Shown: positions 1 to 10,517 of the stretch, piece by piece
How positions within the stretch are numbered: position 1 is the first letter of the stretch
How the letters are laid out: each line of letters begins with the position of its first letter
Origin: Rhabditophanes sp. KR3021
Taxonomy: Eukaryota; Nematoda; Chromadorea; Rhabditida; Alloionematidae
Direction of reading: 5' to 3'
Length of the DNA stretch: 64,000 nt
Assembly: GCA_963281155.1 (NCBI GenBank)
Contig: CAUJLY010000005.1
Span: 1,488,001 to 1,552,000 of the forward strand
The notes under the pieces: generated by a model
Databases searched by the model: none
What the model was told of the DNA's origin: nothing
Seen by the model: only the letters and a program-made list of their open reading frames with translations
Program-made: the position numbers and the translations under genes

Positions 1-875
1 ATATTATTTTATTTTTATATCGAAATAAGTTTAAAATAATAAATGTGCGTGTGTTTCGCAAATATCAATAACAAAAAGTTGTTAAAAAGAGGAAACTAGT
101 TAAAAATGTGCTTGTTAGTTCATTTGTAAAAGCTTCTTAAGTCGGGAAAAAGTTTTAAACAATGTAATGATGGTGTGTATAAGCACAAACGAATGCCTAA
201 CACGCACAACATTCTCAATTAAAAACCAACCAATGATTCTTTTTTCCGCAAATACAAGAGGTTGTAAAATTATAAATGTATATTTATTCAACATATCCTT
301 AAACAATTATACTTAAAGAGATATAAATATCGCAATTAATAATAACATTCACTTTTATATCTAAACAACAATTTTTAGACATATTTATGCAATCAAGCCG
401 CCATTAGAGCAACCTTCAATAAAAAAGGTGTATATGCATTAAAGATATGATAAGTGTTGATTGAAGGTCTTGGTCGACGTCTCATAAAAAAAGTTATTTG
501 AAATTGATGACAGTTGAATCAATTTCGACAAATGTTATTATTTATATTTGCACTGGTGGATGATGTAATTGGTTTGGAATTTTTATTTGTTATAGATAGG
601 TGGAGGTAGGTAGTGGATAGTAGGTTGGGGGAGAGCGAGTTGTTGATTTGTGATGTTCAAACTTGTTTTAATGTACTTTTTATTAGTTTTAATCATTGAT
701 AATATAGGTTGTGCAATTATTGCTTGTGATAAGTATAATGTCATGAACATTTTTAAATTCTAGAGGCGGGCTCTTAATTTTGAAGTCTTGGAGCAACTGA
801 TTAGGTTAACACAGTGGAATGAGGTGTATATGGGGATGGTTAATTTATATCTGTCATTCCAATAAATAGTTAATT
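1..875. other. Gene-free AT-rich flank
   Basis: I see no supportable gene. Short open frames (for example about 115-306 on the minus strand) have no recognisable domain, signal peptide or splice-supported continuation. A G/T-rich patch lies at about 540-700. The last part before position 876 would hold the promoter and leader of the bS21m gene. Confidence 0.6.
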
Positions 876-1252
876 ATGCCACGATTCTGGAGAGGAACCC
901 TATCACAGCCATTTGCTGTCGGACTATTCAAAGGTATTTGGCACGCACATCCACGTTGGACAAACAAAACTATCTTGGTTCAAAATAACGATGTAGATGC
1001 TTCTTTTCAAGTTCTAAATAAGTAAGTTAGGCATAATTGAGAATAAGTATTGTTTGATTTAGGCTAATGGAGTCCGAAGGTTTGCTTAAGATTATTAGAA
1101 ATGGGCAGTACTATCAGAAGCCCTATATGCAAAGGAAACAACAATCTATGGCTGCTTCTAAGGCTATTTTTAATGAGGATATGAAATTGAAGATTAACTT
1201 TTTGATGAGAAAGAATAGGATTGATGCATTTCCTGGACAAATGTCGACGTGA
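876..1252 (+). CDS. mrps-21: Mitochondrial ribosomal protein bS21m (MRPS21)
   Basis: Small-subunit mitochondrial ribosomal protein of the bS21 family, acting in the mitochondrial matrix. Two exons, 876-1021 and 1063-1252, are joined across a 41-bp GT-AG intron (donor gtaagt, acceptor atttag) and give 111 residues. The order of conserved elements fits MRPS21: an early 'TILVQNNDV' strand, then 'SEGLLKIIRN', 'YYQKPYMQR', 'AIFNEDM' and a terminal 'RKNRIDAFPG' block. The start is the first ATG in frame and gives a short basic, aromatic N-terminus, as expected for this family. The gene is convergent with the SLC22-like gene that ends at 1390. The family call is from recognised sequence pattern; the exact ortholog name is inferred. 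Confidence 0.9.
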
Positions 1253-1389
1253 ATTGTTGTTTAATTATGTGGCATGCGTGTCATAATTATTTCACATTTA
1301 GTAATTATGGTGTAGTAAAATTACCAACATCTAGAGTCTTTTAATAATAAATTTTTTTACAACTCTATTTATATAATTTTATTAAACAA

Positions 1390-4300
1390 TCAAAAACGTA
1401 TCGTAGATGTGGAGGATGATTTTTTGGTTGTAGGTAAGTCAAGTTCGGACAACGAACTTTCTGAGTCATATCCATGATTGACCTGAGAAGCTACATTCGA
1501 AGAAGCCTTGCTAGACGATTTGCTTGAGTTAGGAGTCTTTCTTTGATGAATGTTGGAGGAGTCCTTGCTTGAGGATTTGGGTTTTCTTTGATTAGTGTCT
1601 GGCAAGACGTCGGTGCTGGATTTGGATGAATCTTTGTTTGAACTTTTAGGTTTTGTATGAGGTGGTGTCGGTACGCTAGCTACAGAAAGTACTGTCTCAC
1701 TGCGTTTAGCTTTTGACATCTGTGTTTTAAACGCTTCTTCGAGTTCGGATTTATGAGCTCCTTGATCTGTTCTGAATTGAGAAACTAATTGAAGTAAGCC
1801 AGTTGGTAGTCTAGTAACTATTCTTCCTTTGTTAACTTCATCCATCGTATCCTTCAATGATTTTCCTTTAACTTCAGGTTGCAAAACAATTCCCAAAACA
1901 ATCGTGACAACAATCAAGACCTCTGGAATAACGAAAGCATAAATTGGATCTTCCGACTTCAAAATAGGTTTCATTATATAAACTCCAACCATGTAACCCA
2001 AATGCTTAAAACATTGAATAAATCCGAAAGCTGTACACCTAATAACTGTAGGATATCGTTGTGTTGTAATTTGAACTATATTCATCCAAAAAGCACTGTC
2101 ATTGATCATCGTAGCAATTGTGATTAAGACATTAACCCATGAATAAGAATGCTTATAACCACATAGCATCAAAATAATGACACCTCCATAACAAAAACCT
2201 TCGCAAATTAAACTGGCTACGAATTGGACTTTCCTACCAAGGGAAGGAATTTTAAAGTCAAAGTAAATGATTACAATTGGGATGATAAATCGCAAACCTC
2301 CATTTATAGCTACAAATGGTATGATATTGCTTTCCCATGATGAGACAGAGTAATTGTAATTTGCGGAGATAATCGAATAAGTAAACATTGAAAACATTTG
2401 TAAAAGAGTTTGTTGGACTAGTTTACGTTTTGAGAAAAGATGGAAGAAATTATAAAGACGATATTTTTGGTTTGGTTCTGAAGGTAAGTTTTTGAGGTCG
2501 TTTTCGGTGAAATGGACTGCTGCATCGTTCCATCGGCAATGTGCAATATCATTTAAAACTTCAGCTGCTTCTTCAAATTGCCCTGTTGTAATGAATCAAA
2601 CATTATATGAATTAAAATAAATGTATGAGTAGTTTGTTTGATAAGTTTATATAAGAGTGTCTCAATTAAAAAGAGTCTTTGGGAAAAATAGTTCCTTTCA
2701 CTGTTAGATGAGCATTAGATTAGTCTTTCAATTTCAAAGATGAAACAAGATAACCGTACTAGCCAAATACCAGAGAAAAAAGTAAAAATCAAACATAACG
2801 AAATGTTTGGAACAGGGGCAAAAACATTTGACAAAATAAAAAACTTGTTCATTTATTTGCCAATGAAGAAGAATTTAGTGACATGGCAATCAACATCTTG
2901 AATCAAAGATATTAAATATTCCCAGTTTGAAGCAAGGCTCCTTTCCTCACCATAATGAATTGAACCGAATATACAAACCAATCAAATTAGAAGTTGAAGG
3001 CAGAAAGCAAAGCTTATGGTACCCCTGTTAAAGACTTAGTTGAAAGTCTATGGAAGCACATGTATGTTCAAACTATCCAATTTTAATATTCATTTCTTTT
3101 AGGCATCTAACCTTCCTAAAGACACACGTATTTACATGTTGCATGGTTATCTGGAACTCAATGTTTTTATGTTGGATAGACTGATACTATAGACTCACAG
3201 AATGGTACAAAGGATGCATGTACTAAAGAAATTGGATTAGCTATGAATACGTCATTCATTTTGTCAATTTTACATTTTACAAATAGAGGATCATGATTTA
3301 TGCCTCTAGCTAGTAACGAAACAATCCAACGCCTTGGAGAGTACTTTGAAATAGTCTAAATAATGATCATGGAATTACTGAAAGCAAAAGAACACCTCAA
3401 ATCATTAATTCCTTCTATAGTGACAAAGGCAAGTTTAAGTGTTCTGTTAAAGATTCCAATTTGAAGACGAATAGTTTTAACGATATGGCACATCATTATA
3501 AAAGACAAGTTTGTAAAGGAAATATATAACAAAGATAATAAGCTCAATGATGGTGAATTGTGGGAAAATTTAATGGAAAAGGTAAAGAAAGCAACTTTTG
3601 AAAAACTACAAATAAGAATCAGTGTTAGTGTATGTTTTTGCCGACATAAATACTCTTCCCGAATTGAAGTAGCTTATATTTTACGTTGATGTGCCAGGTG
3701 CTTCAAAAGGAAGATTCGGATTACATGGTAGTAAAACGACACGTGACTAGATTCATTCCCTTGGATCAAACAGAGTGTAAATGTAGAAATATTTGGAGAG
3801 ATGGAAGAAGGTTGCTGGTGTATGGCTTGATAATTGTCATATCAACGAAGTTCTTGGACTTGAATATACTATCATGTATACCATGAAAAATCTGTTGCAT
3901 CCAGCTATTGTCAAAAGAATTAGTTAAAAGACCCTTGAGCAAATGTTTGCTAATCCTTTTTTCAAATGTCATATTATTTTAACTATTTGTGTTAATAAAT
4001 TTAATTTTTTACCTGTAGCAATCAACCACCTAGGAGACTCCAAGAACATAATAAACCCAATTGAAAAGAAACTTCCAACAGCATTCAAGAAAATAAAGTA
4101 CAATTGCCATCCCTTAGTCAAGTAAGCAATCAACGCAATTATCAAATAAGCTAACGGCCATTGAAACGAAGCATTCGGAATCAATCTATATTTGTTATTG
4201 GTCATTTCCATCATCGTCGTCATCACCATCACCTCTATACCACCATACAAAAAGCCTGTAATTCCTTGGCAAATTGCGTAATGAACCCATGTTTGAGAAG

Positions 4301-5391
4301 CAGTCGTCATGATAGATGTTATAATAATACAAAGCTGGCAAAGAAAGAAAATAGTATTTCTTCCTAAATGATCTCCCACATGACCTCCTATAACAGCTCC
4401 TATTAACATGGCCAAAGATTGAATTAATTGAATGTATTCGACTTTGTTGTCGTCCTCGCAAACCATCTTAAAGGCTCCTACTATTGAATGAAAGTCGACT
4501 GAATCTTTAATGGCAGTAAAGTTGGAACATTGCTGCTTGAGGTCAGTACAGGCGCCGTCTTTTAGAGGAGCAGGAAAGGTTTTGTAGCCAGTGCCATCTT
4601 TGAGGGTACAATTCCAATCAGGTTCTATTACTCCAACGAATTCGATAAAAGTGAAATTTCCTATTCAATTAATTATAAATTTGGTAATTCAAAAACTTAC
4701 CCTAAAACAGGTAAACAAGTTGAAAATCCAGATCGAATTTTTGATATTAATTAAATCAAAATATTTAGTTTTGTGCTTTAAAATGCGAATGTTATCTCAA
4801 GCTATTTACACGGAGACTTAAAATTAACCCACTTAATAGTTGTTATTAATTTTATAAGAACACACTCAAACTTGGTATTAAATGTGTAGTGTCGTTAGTT
4901 AATGCTTGAGAATATACAAATGACTGTATTAATTTTAAGCATTTGATAATAAACAAAACCAGGAATTTAAAGTTGTTGGCTTTGTCGTTTCACTTAAAAA
5001 TGAGATGTTATATGAAGATGTGCATGGCATGATCGTATAAGGATGTGTTATATTAAATGAAAAAATATGTCTTTTTGAAATAGGACACGACGTTTTACAA
5101 ACGGCTAACCAGCAATCTATATTCGTTTAGAATTTTGTGAAAGTTATTTGATAAAGTGAGTACGAGGATTGAAGGGGTATAATTTTAACAGTGAAAGCCA
5201 CTTACCGCCCAAACTATTTGCCACATAAAGATCATAAAGCAAACATAAGTCTGAAAAGCCCCAAACGGTCCAATTCTCGCCAAAATCTGCTCAAATTCCT
5301 CATACTTAGTCCTATCCTTCCTCTCTTTCTTCGCAATATTAACAGTCCGTCTCCGAACCTTAGGTTCATCATGCACCTGACTAACACTCAT
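1390..5391 (-). CDS. SLC22-like organic ion transporter (major facilitator superfamily)
   Basis: Plasma-membrane solute carrier of the organic cation/anion transporter type. Exons on the minus strand: 5206-5391, 4013-4660 and 1390-2582, about 675 residues. Visible features are an N-terminal cytosolic stretch ending in 'FEQILARIGPFGAFQTYV', typical of SLC22 starts; a Cys-rich extracellular loop (about residues 75-125) with N-x-T/S sites; 'GGHVGDHLGRNTIFF' resembling the MFS loop 2-3 signature; 'LESPRWL' after TM6; about 12 hydrophobic segments; and a long Ser/Lys-rich cytosolic tail. The intron at 2583-4012 joins cleanly in frame (T-G-Q-F-E-E). The exon 1 to exon 2 junction does not: the canonical donor (gtaagt) leaves phase 0, whereas exon 2 needs one preceding base. 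A one-base consensus error, a missed micro-exon or real damage could each explain it. Substrate unknown. Confidence 0.85.
2583..4012. other. 1.4-kb SLC22 intron carrying coding-like debris
   Basis: This intron is many times longer than most introns in the window, which are usually under 100 bp. Its middle (about 2800-3930) is less AT-rich than the flanking noncoding DNA and has patches with protein-like codon use on the plus strand (for example around 3000-3070 and 3690-3900), interrupted by stops. I could not assign them to a known transposon family. The most economical reading is an old insertion of a mobile element or gene fragment. Its character matches the two long introns of hsp-6 (43001-44128 and 44435-45683). 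Confidence 0.35.
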
Positions 5392-5860
5392 TTATAGCTC
5401 ACTCAATAATATTAATAGTAATTAAGTAGAATAAAGCCCAATAATTTTTTGTTCAGGTATTGGTGGTGATGATTAGTATATTTAATATTTACTTAAATTT
5501 GTGTGGACGTATTTGCTGATAAGGATGGATCCTTTTGGAAGGGAGATAAGGAATGATCGTGAGCATAATAAATTATATTTTTGAAGGGTTGTATTAATTG
5601 GATCGGGATGGTTAATTAGGAGATTGGCTTCTTAGTTGGGTGAGGCTTAATTAGAGTGTGATTGTGATAAATAATTAAGGAGGTGATGGAAAGGGGTGGG
5701 GTTTGAGGAAGAGTAGTCTTAGAGAGATTATGTATGGGAAATTGTGTATGCTGGAAACAGCCTTTTTGAATGACTTTATTTTACTGGAGAAGCAATCATT
5801 TACAGAGGTTGAATTGTTATTATATATTAAACCGGTAAACTTATCATCCAACATTCAGCA
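5392..5860. other. Divergent intergenic region, SLC22-like gene / MED20
   Basis: There is no gene in this 469-bp stretch between the minus-strand SLC22-like start and the plus-strand MED20 start, so it should hold both promoters. It is rich in AATTA-type tracts. I see no clear TATA box or recognisable operator. Confidence 0.5.
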
Positions 5861-6530
5861 ATGGGTGTATCTATGTAAGTAAAAAATACCTCCCATCAAA
5901 AGTAATAATTTCGTTTTCAGAGTATTTGAATCGCCTCAAACAATGGAACAAATAGAATCCAACCTAAGCATTGCGGGAGCAGAAGATATCGGAGCCTTCA
6001 ACATCGAGTGTCACCAACTGGTAGCTTCCGACACAGTCAAAAAGTCAGATGGAAACAATTTTTTATCTGGATGTTCAATAATCCACCACCACGACTACCC
6101 TGAAAACACATTTATCTTTATGGAAGGAATGAAAGGCACAACTTTAAAGGTGTCCTCGATGCGTGGAATTGATGGTATTCTGGCTAAATATGAATCAAAC
6201 TTAGAACATAATAAAGAAGGTTTATGCTGTGTGGCAGGGCGACAATGGAAATTGGGCGATACTATAGTTAGATTCGGTATTGCAACTCTCGCAAATTCAG
6301 TCCATGGAACCATCGTGGAAGTTGAAGTTACTTCCTGCTCAGTTGTGGCGATGTGCCGGACTTTCTTTTACGAGTGTGTGAATGATTTATTTCCAAATGA
6401 GTTTAAAGAGTGTAAGAAGCCGGATGTCCTGACAAAAAGGACTAGTAATTTAGAGAAATGGACGCCTGCTCATACGATGGCTATGTATAATGATATTTTT
6501 GATGGAATAAGGCAGAGTTTTGTTATTTGA
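5861..6530 (+). CDS. mdt-20: Mediator complex subunit 20 (MED20/MDT-20)
   Basis: Head-module subunit of the Mediator coactivator, which couples transcription factors to RNA polymerase II in the nucleus. Exon 1 is only 14 nt (5861-5874) and encodes MGVS plus two bases. A 46-bp GT-AG intron follows, then exon 2 at 5921-6530, for 207 residues in total, which is close to metazoan MED20 length. MED20 proteins characteristically begin 'MGV', and only the micro-exon supplies this. Other family-like parts are the early 'GAEDIGAFNIECH' strand, 'MHN/HHDYPENTF'-like middle, 'RFGIATLANSVHGTIVEVE' and the C-terminal 'HTMAMYNDIFDGIRQ' helix. A polyadenylation-like AATAAA lies at about 6621. The internal ATG at 5943 is a less likely start because it would remove the conserved N-terminus. 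Confidence 0.85.
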
Positions 6531-6731
6531 TATGGGAAATATTTTATAGCAACATCAATGTACGAGAATTTCGGTAATCAGAGAGACACACAATTCTCGA
6601 GTATTTTAATAAGACTTTTAAATAAAGTATTTTTTTCAACTTGTGTATTTTATTCGTTTTAAATAGTTTAATTTAAAAGATAATAATAAACTTAAACATC
6701 CATTCCCTCTAACATACTTTTTTTAAAAGAA

Positions 6732-6998
6732 TCATTTTGCCTGCCCACTCCTCCACAGAGTTCCAGGTTTATCACATTTCATGTCCTTAGTAAAAGAATT
6801 CTTTGCATTAACATATGATTTCCGATACTTGTTTTTGTTTCTTTTGATGTTCAAAAGCTGATCACATAGAGAACAAAAATGTCCATTTCCTTTATCTAAA
6901 TCGACATAATCCCATATTTGATTGTAAATCTTACGTGTTACAAAGCCAGCACAGTCGTCGGTATCAAATGCTAAATAAAAGTAATGTTCTTGGTACAT
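6732..6998 (-). CDS. Hypothetical 88-residue protein
   Basis: I do not recognise this protein. It starts MYQEHYFYLAFDTDDCAGF and contains a C-x2-C pair ('HFCSLCDQLLNIKRN') followed by a Lys/Arg/Asn-rich basic C-terminus. It has no signal peptide or membrane segment. The sequence cttcag directly precedes the ATG, so a splice acceptor (cis or spliced-leader) may sit there. The frame stays open about 13 codons further upstream, so an additional 5' exon is possible. It lies 330 bp downstream of ClpP on the same strand and could be the last gene of an EBP2-ClpP-hypothetical operon. That is inference from spacing only. Confidence 0.5.
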   Translation of the reverse strand: MYQEHYFYLAFDTDDCAGFVTRKIYNQIWDYVDLDKGNGHFCSLCDQLLNIKRNKNKYRKSYVNAKNSFTKDMKCDKPGTLWRSGQAK

Positions 6999-7328
6999 CT
7001 GAAGTTCTGTTCCGTATGTCTTACATAATTCATACTTTCCTTAAATAGTCATATAATTACTGAACTAGTTTAGTAAAATGAAAGTTGTGAATCATGTTTG
7101 TTAACAATAGTATGATATCAAAATTAATTATATGTATTGTTTTAGTTTAGTGTGGGATTATTTAAAGCTGCTATATTGATACTACGCATTGTTTAAACGA
7201 ATACAAAGGAGAAAAGGTGGTGTAATAGTTATTTATTGGCAGCTAAAAGTCATTTATCATTTCTTAAATTTAAATTATAAGTATATGTGGAGCATTTTAT
7301 TTGAATATATGACACGTTAATTCCCAGG

Positions 7329-8066
7329 TTAAAGAGCTTTATTGGTTTGCCTGTGATGTTGGGGCATAGAACCAGTATGAATCTCAATTTTATCCACAAT
7401 GCCGAACTGCAAACCTTCTTCAGCACTCATAAAGAAATCTCTATCCAAAGTTTCCGAAATAGTTTTTATATCTTTGCCGGTATGATGAACGTAGATCTCA
7501 TTCAATCTTTTCCTAAGATATTGAATTTCCCTAGCAGTAATCAAAATGTCCGAAGCACTGCCATGAGCTCCTCCGGAAGGTTGATGTACCATGATACGTG
7601 AATTAGGTAAAGCCGTTCTCATTCCAGTTGTCCCAGCAGCTAACAGCAAACTTCCCATACTGCAAGCTTGTCCGATGCACCAAGTAGCGACAGGAGCTTT
7701 GATATACTGGATGCAATCATAAATTCCTAAACCAGCTGTTACAGATCCACCTAATTAACAAGTTTATTAATGAAGATGTGAATTAAACTAACCTGGACTG
7801 TTGATATATAAATGGATGGGTTTAGTGGAGCTTTCACATTGCAGGAAGAGCATTTGAGCGATGATGACACTGGCTACGTGGTCGTTCACTGGTTCCATTA
7901 AGAGGATAATTCGGTCTTTGAGGAGTCTTGAGTAAATGTCATATGAACGTTCTCCTTTCCCTGCATTTTCGATGACAAAAGGGATGTTGGATTGGACTGA
8001 GGATAGACAAAGAACTCGAGCGATGACATCGGAGCTTGGGCATTTCCGCAATAATGATTTCAACAT
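7329..8066 (-). CDS. clpp-1: Mitochondrial ATP-dependent Clp protease proteolytic subunit
   Basis: Serine protease that forms tetradecameric barrels with ClpX in the mitochondrial matrix and degrades misfolded proteins; in nematodes it takes part in the mitochondrial unfolded protein response. Exons 7793-8066 and 7329-7750 are joined across a 42-bp intron, giving 231 residues. The catalytic triad is complete: Ser122 in 'GQACSMGS', His147 in '[10 protein letters not shown]' and Asp196 in '[12 protein letters not shown]'. The oxyanion strand '[16 protein letters not shown]' spans the splice junction, which confirms the intron. I chose the ATG at 8066 because it gives a short basic mitochondrial presequence ([14 protein letters not shown]); an in-frame ATG 11 codons upstream is also possible. 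EBP2 lies 243 bp upstream on the same strand, so an operon is plausible. Confidence 0.95.
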
Positions 8067-8309
8067 GGCAAAATATAACCAAGATTCAGTGAGCAACAAA
8101 CGTTATCATCACTTTTCCTACCAAGAATCTCCAAAGGTAATTGGAAGGAAGTGCTTTGAAGCAAATAAATCCAAATAAACAAAAAGCGAAAATAACAAGG
8201 TTTTTATTTATCAAAAGATCTGATTAAAAAAGGCATACAACAATTAGAAAGAATAATAACAACAATGAAACAGTAAGAACGTAAAAAGTAGCTAAGTTTT
8301 TCCGCAGAA

Positions 8310-8871
8310 TTACTCGCCATAACCCAACTTCTCAGCATTATTCAACATAGCCTCCAATTGTCCTTTCATTCCCTTCTTATGCTTCTTGACGGCATCATTA
8401 AACTTTTTCTTTTCCTTCTGCTTGTCAACAAGAGACTTCTTCTGAACCTTGACGGCAAACTTCTTTTCCTCCCTCAATCTTCTGATAGTTTCTTGGCGTT
8501 CTTTACCTTTTTGCATGTCTAAGAGACGGGTACGGATCTTTTGCATATGTTCGTCAGACTTAGTCATTTCGGCAAAATAGTCTGATGGACGGAATACAGG
8601 GATTTTCATTCTCTGGAGTCTTGGAATGGCAAGTTTGGCGGCAGCAATTGCTTGGTTGTAGCTACAAAAGGATTAATTAATTATTGGCATCTAGAGTGAT
8701 TTTAACTTACAATACAAGTTCACGTTTAAAGTCGTCATTGATGTCACGAAGAAGTAATTCCTCTTTCGCGACAGTTACATCCATTGTCTCAATCCAAGGC
8801 AATTTCGTTGACTGCATCTCGACGAGTTTAGCTTTAAGTTCTTCAACTTTATTAATACGGATATCTGACAT
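8310..8871 (-). CDS. EBP2-like nucleolar rRNA-processing protein
   Basis: Homologue of EBNA1BP2/Ebp2, a nucleolar factor for 27S pre-rRNA processing and 60S ribosome assembly. Exons 8711-8871 and 8310-8661 are separated by a 49-bp GT-AG intron. The junction creates 'ELVFYNQA', matching the family's conserved 'FY-x-QA' block. It is followed by 'PVFRPSDYFAEM', 'KSDEHMQKIR' and the Lys/Glu-rich C-terminal coiled-coil. The protein is about 170 residues, shorter than the human protein mainly at the variable acidic N-terminus. A ttttag acceptor lies two bases before the ATG, consistent with trans-splicing. ClpP follows 243 bp downstream on the same strand. Confidence 0.88.
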
Positions 8872-9551
8872 CTCTAAAACCAGGTATATTAATAACCACA
8901 ACTAATAAACTATAAAAGTATGTTTCAAAATTAAATTAATATAATCTTGACTGGATGTTTTTGATAGGCGTTGTACCAAAGAAGTATGTACGTGTGTATG
9001 AAAATTGATCACATCAAAAAAGCTGTACTATAAATACCTGCAATTACTTGTTAGCATTTGAATAGAGTCTGAATTGGGGTGAATCCATACAAAATGATGA
9101 ATTTTTTAAATTAAATACCCAAAAATATTGTGAATATGCTTAGTTCTGAAATTGATATATTGGAACAGTAGTCTCATTACCAGTTTCTAGTTATTAAGCT
9201 GTCGAATCAAATAAAAGAATCGCTAACAATATCGTTTAAATGAAAATATGTATTCCTATAGCTTTTAACAATAAATATCTGAACTAATAATATTGTCAAA
9301 AAATATGTTAACATGAATAAAATTCACATTGAGTTGGTCGTGGATTGGCATAGCTTACAATAATGGAATATATTAATTATAGTCTGGCTCTTCATCTGTT
9401 CCTAGTGATTAGGCTAAGTCATAAGTTATTTAGTGTATATTTGAAAGGCATCTATTGAATAAAATAAAACAACATTTTAATAAAGATATTTTTACTAAAT
9501 AATAATGAGATGTAAAATTATTGTGGATTGCCAAGTGCTGGATGAATGCGG
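8872..9551. other. AT-rich intergenic DNA
   Basis: No gene can be supported here. The sequence is AT-rich and unstructured. It carries the upstream region of the EBP2-like gene and, at 9528-9551, the end of an alternative frame of the small broken ORF on the minus strand. Confidence 0.5.
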
Positions 9552-9810
9552 TCATGGGAAACCGTTCTTGTCTTGGAACTGGTGGAAGTTCTTGTACAAG
9601 GGCAACCTTCTTCTATCGCGACACGGTTGCCTTTCAGGAGCCTACAAATAATTTAATTATATTCAAATTAACATAAATAATAATAACTTACTACAAAACA
9701 AGGCTCGGCTGGTGGAGCTGGCGGGTTCATTTCAGGAGCGACAAGAAGAGTGCCATCAGGACATCAGGAGTGTTGGTAGCAGTGACAGGAGGACGGAGAC
9801 AGTTGCCCAT
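9552..9810 (-). pseudogene. Small MGNC-start protein, frameshifted by an 8-bp duplication
   Basis: The first ATG (9810) opens 'MGNCLRPPVTATNTP', an N-myristoylation plus palmitoylation-type start, but the frame stops within 30 codons. The interruption coincides with a perfect 8-bp tandem duplication (catcagga twice, 9754-9769 on the plus strand). With a single copy, the frame would run through a Pro-rich stretch (about 'APEMNPPAPPAEPCF'), a gtaagt donor at 9691 and an acceptor at 9642, into exon 2 (9552-9641) that begins 'APERQPCRDRRR'. The repeated APE-x pattern on both sides of the intron supports this frame. An alternative exon 2 frame ends at 9528. It is either a small membrane-anchored protein with a recent mutation or an assembly artefact. 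Function unknown. Confidence 0.4.
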
Positions 9811-9878
9811 GATGTGAGTTTAAAACTATAAGTCTCTATTTTTAAGATTTCTACAAAATCCATGTGTGCCCAATAGTT

Positions 9879-10079
9879 TCAGCTGTCTGTACGTTTGATC
9901 GACTCCCAGTGAGTTTTCTTGTGCAAAGTGGTAATTAGTATGTTTCTAAATGGTTCTGGTGCTAAAATCTTTTTTGACATAGCAATTAGATTTCCGCAAA
10001 ATTCCATTTTGTGCTTTAGACTTCTTAGGCGATCAACTTTTACTTTTCCTGTATGCTTTGGCCGAATACCTTTCAGCAA
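9879..10079 (-). CDS. Possible exon or gene fragment, basic 66-residue ORF
   Basis: An open frame without an ATG at its 5' end, preceded by an attag acceptor-like site. The protein is basic and ordered-looking ('KVDRLRSLKHKMEFCGNLIA', 'KKILAPEPFRNILITTLH') and reads like a genuine exon, but I find no upstream exon and do not recognise the family. It could be a terminal exon of an undetected gene, or decayed sequence. The 10080-10517 stretch upstream shows nothing else. Confidence 0.25.
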   Translation of the reverse strand: MLKGIRPKHTGKVKVDRLRSLKHKMEFCGNLIAMSKKILAPEPFRNILITTLHKKTHWESIKRTDS

Positions 10080-10517
10080 AAACTAATATTGCCCATAATA
10101 CGGTCAAATGTATTCAACAAAATCATCATACAAATATAAATAATTCAATTACATCATGCATATTAAGAAAAATCTTTCAATCGTGCCATTTTAAAATAAA
10201 ACTATACTATTAAATAATTTGTACTCTAGAAAGTAAATTCTTAGAAATATTGAAGGACAATGAATTCTAATTAAATCACTCGTTAGTATTTATTTTTACA
10301 TTAAAAATATATATGGCTTGCGTGGTTCTTATAAACAAAGAAGTTCCAAACTACCATAAATATACTTTTCCGGTAATATATTTTTACGCATGCCGCAGCA
10401 ATAAAGTGATATTAAAAAAGTTGGCTAACCATTTTATATTTTAAATATTTAACTAGCTTACATCTCAAATTGATAATTGGAGATAACTACCATAAATTTA
10501 GAAAATTAAAATTAAAG

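Noticed and set aside
3686..3886. Plus-strand 66-codon frame inside the SLC22 intron
   Set aside because: Part of stop-interrupted debris; no complete domain and no splice-supported continuation, so not called as a gene.
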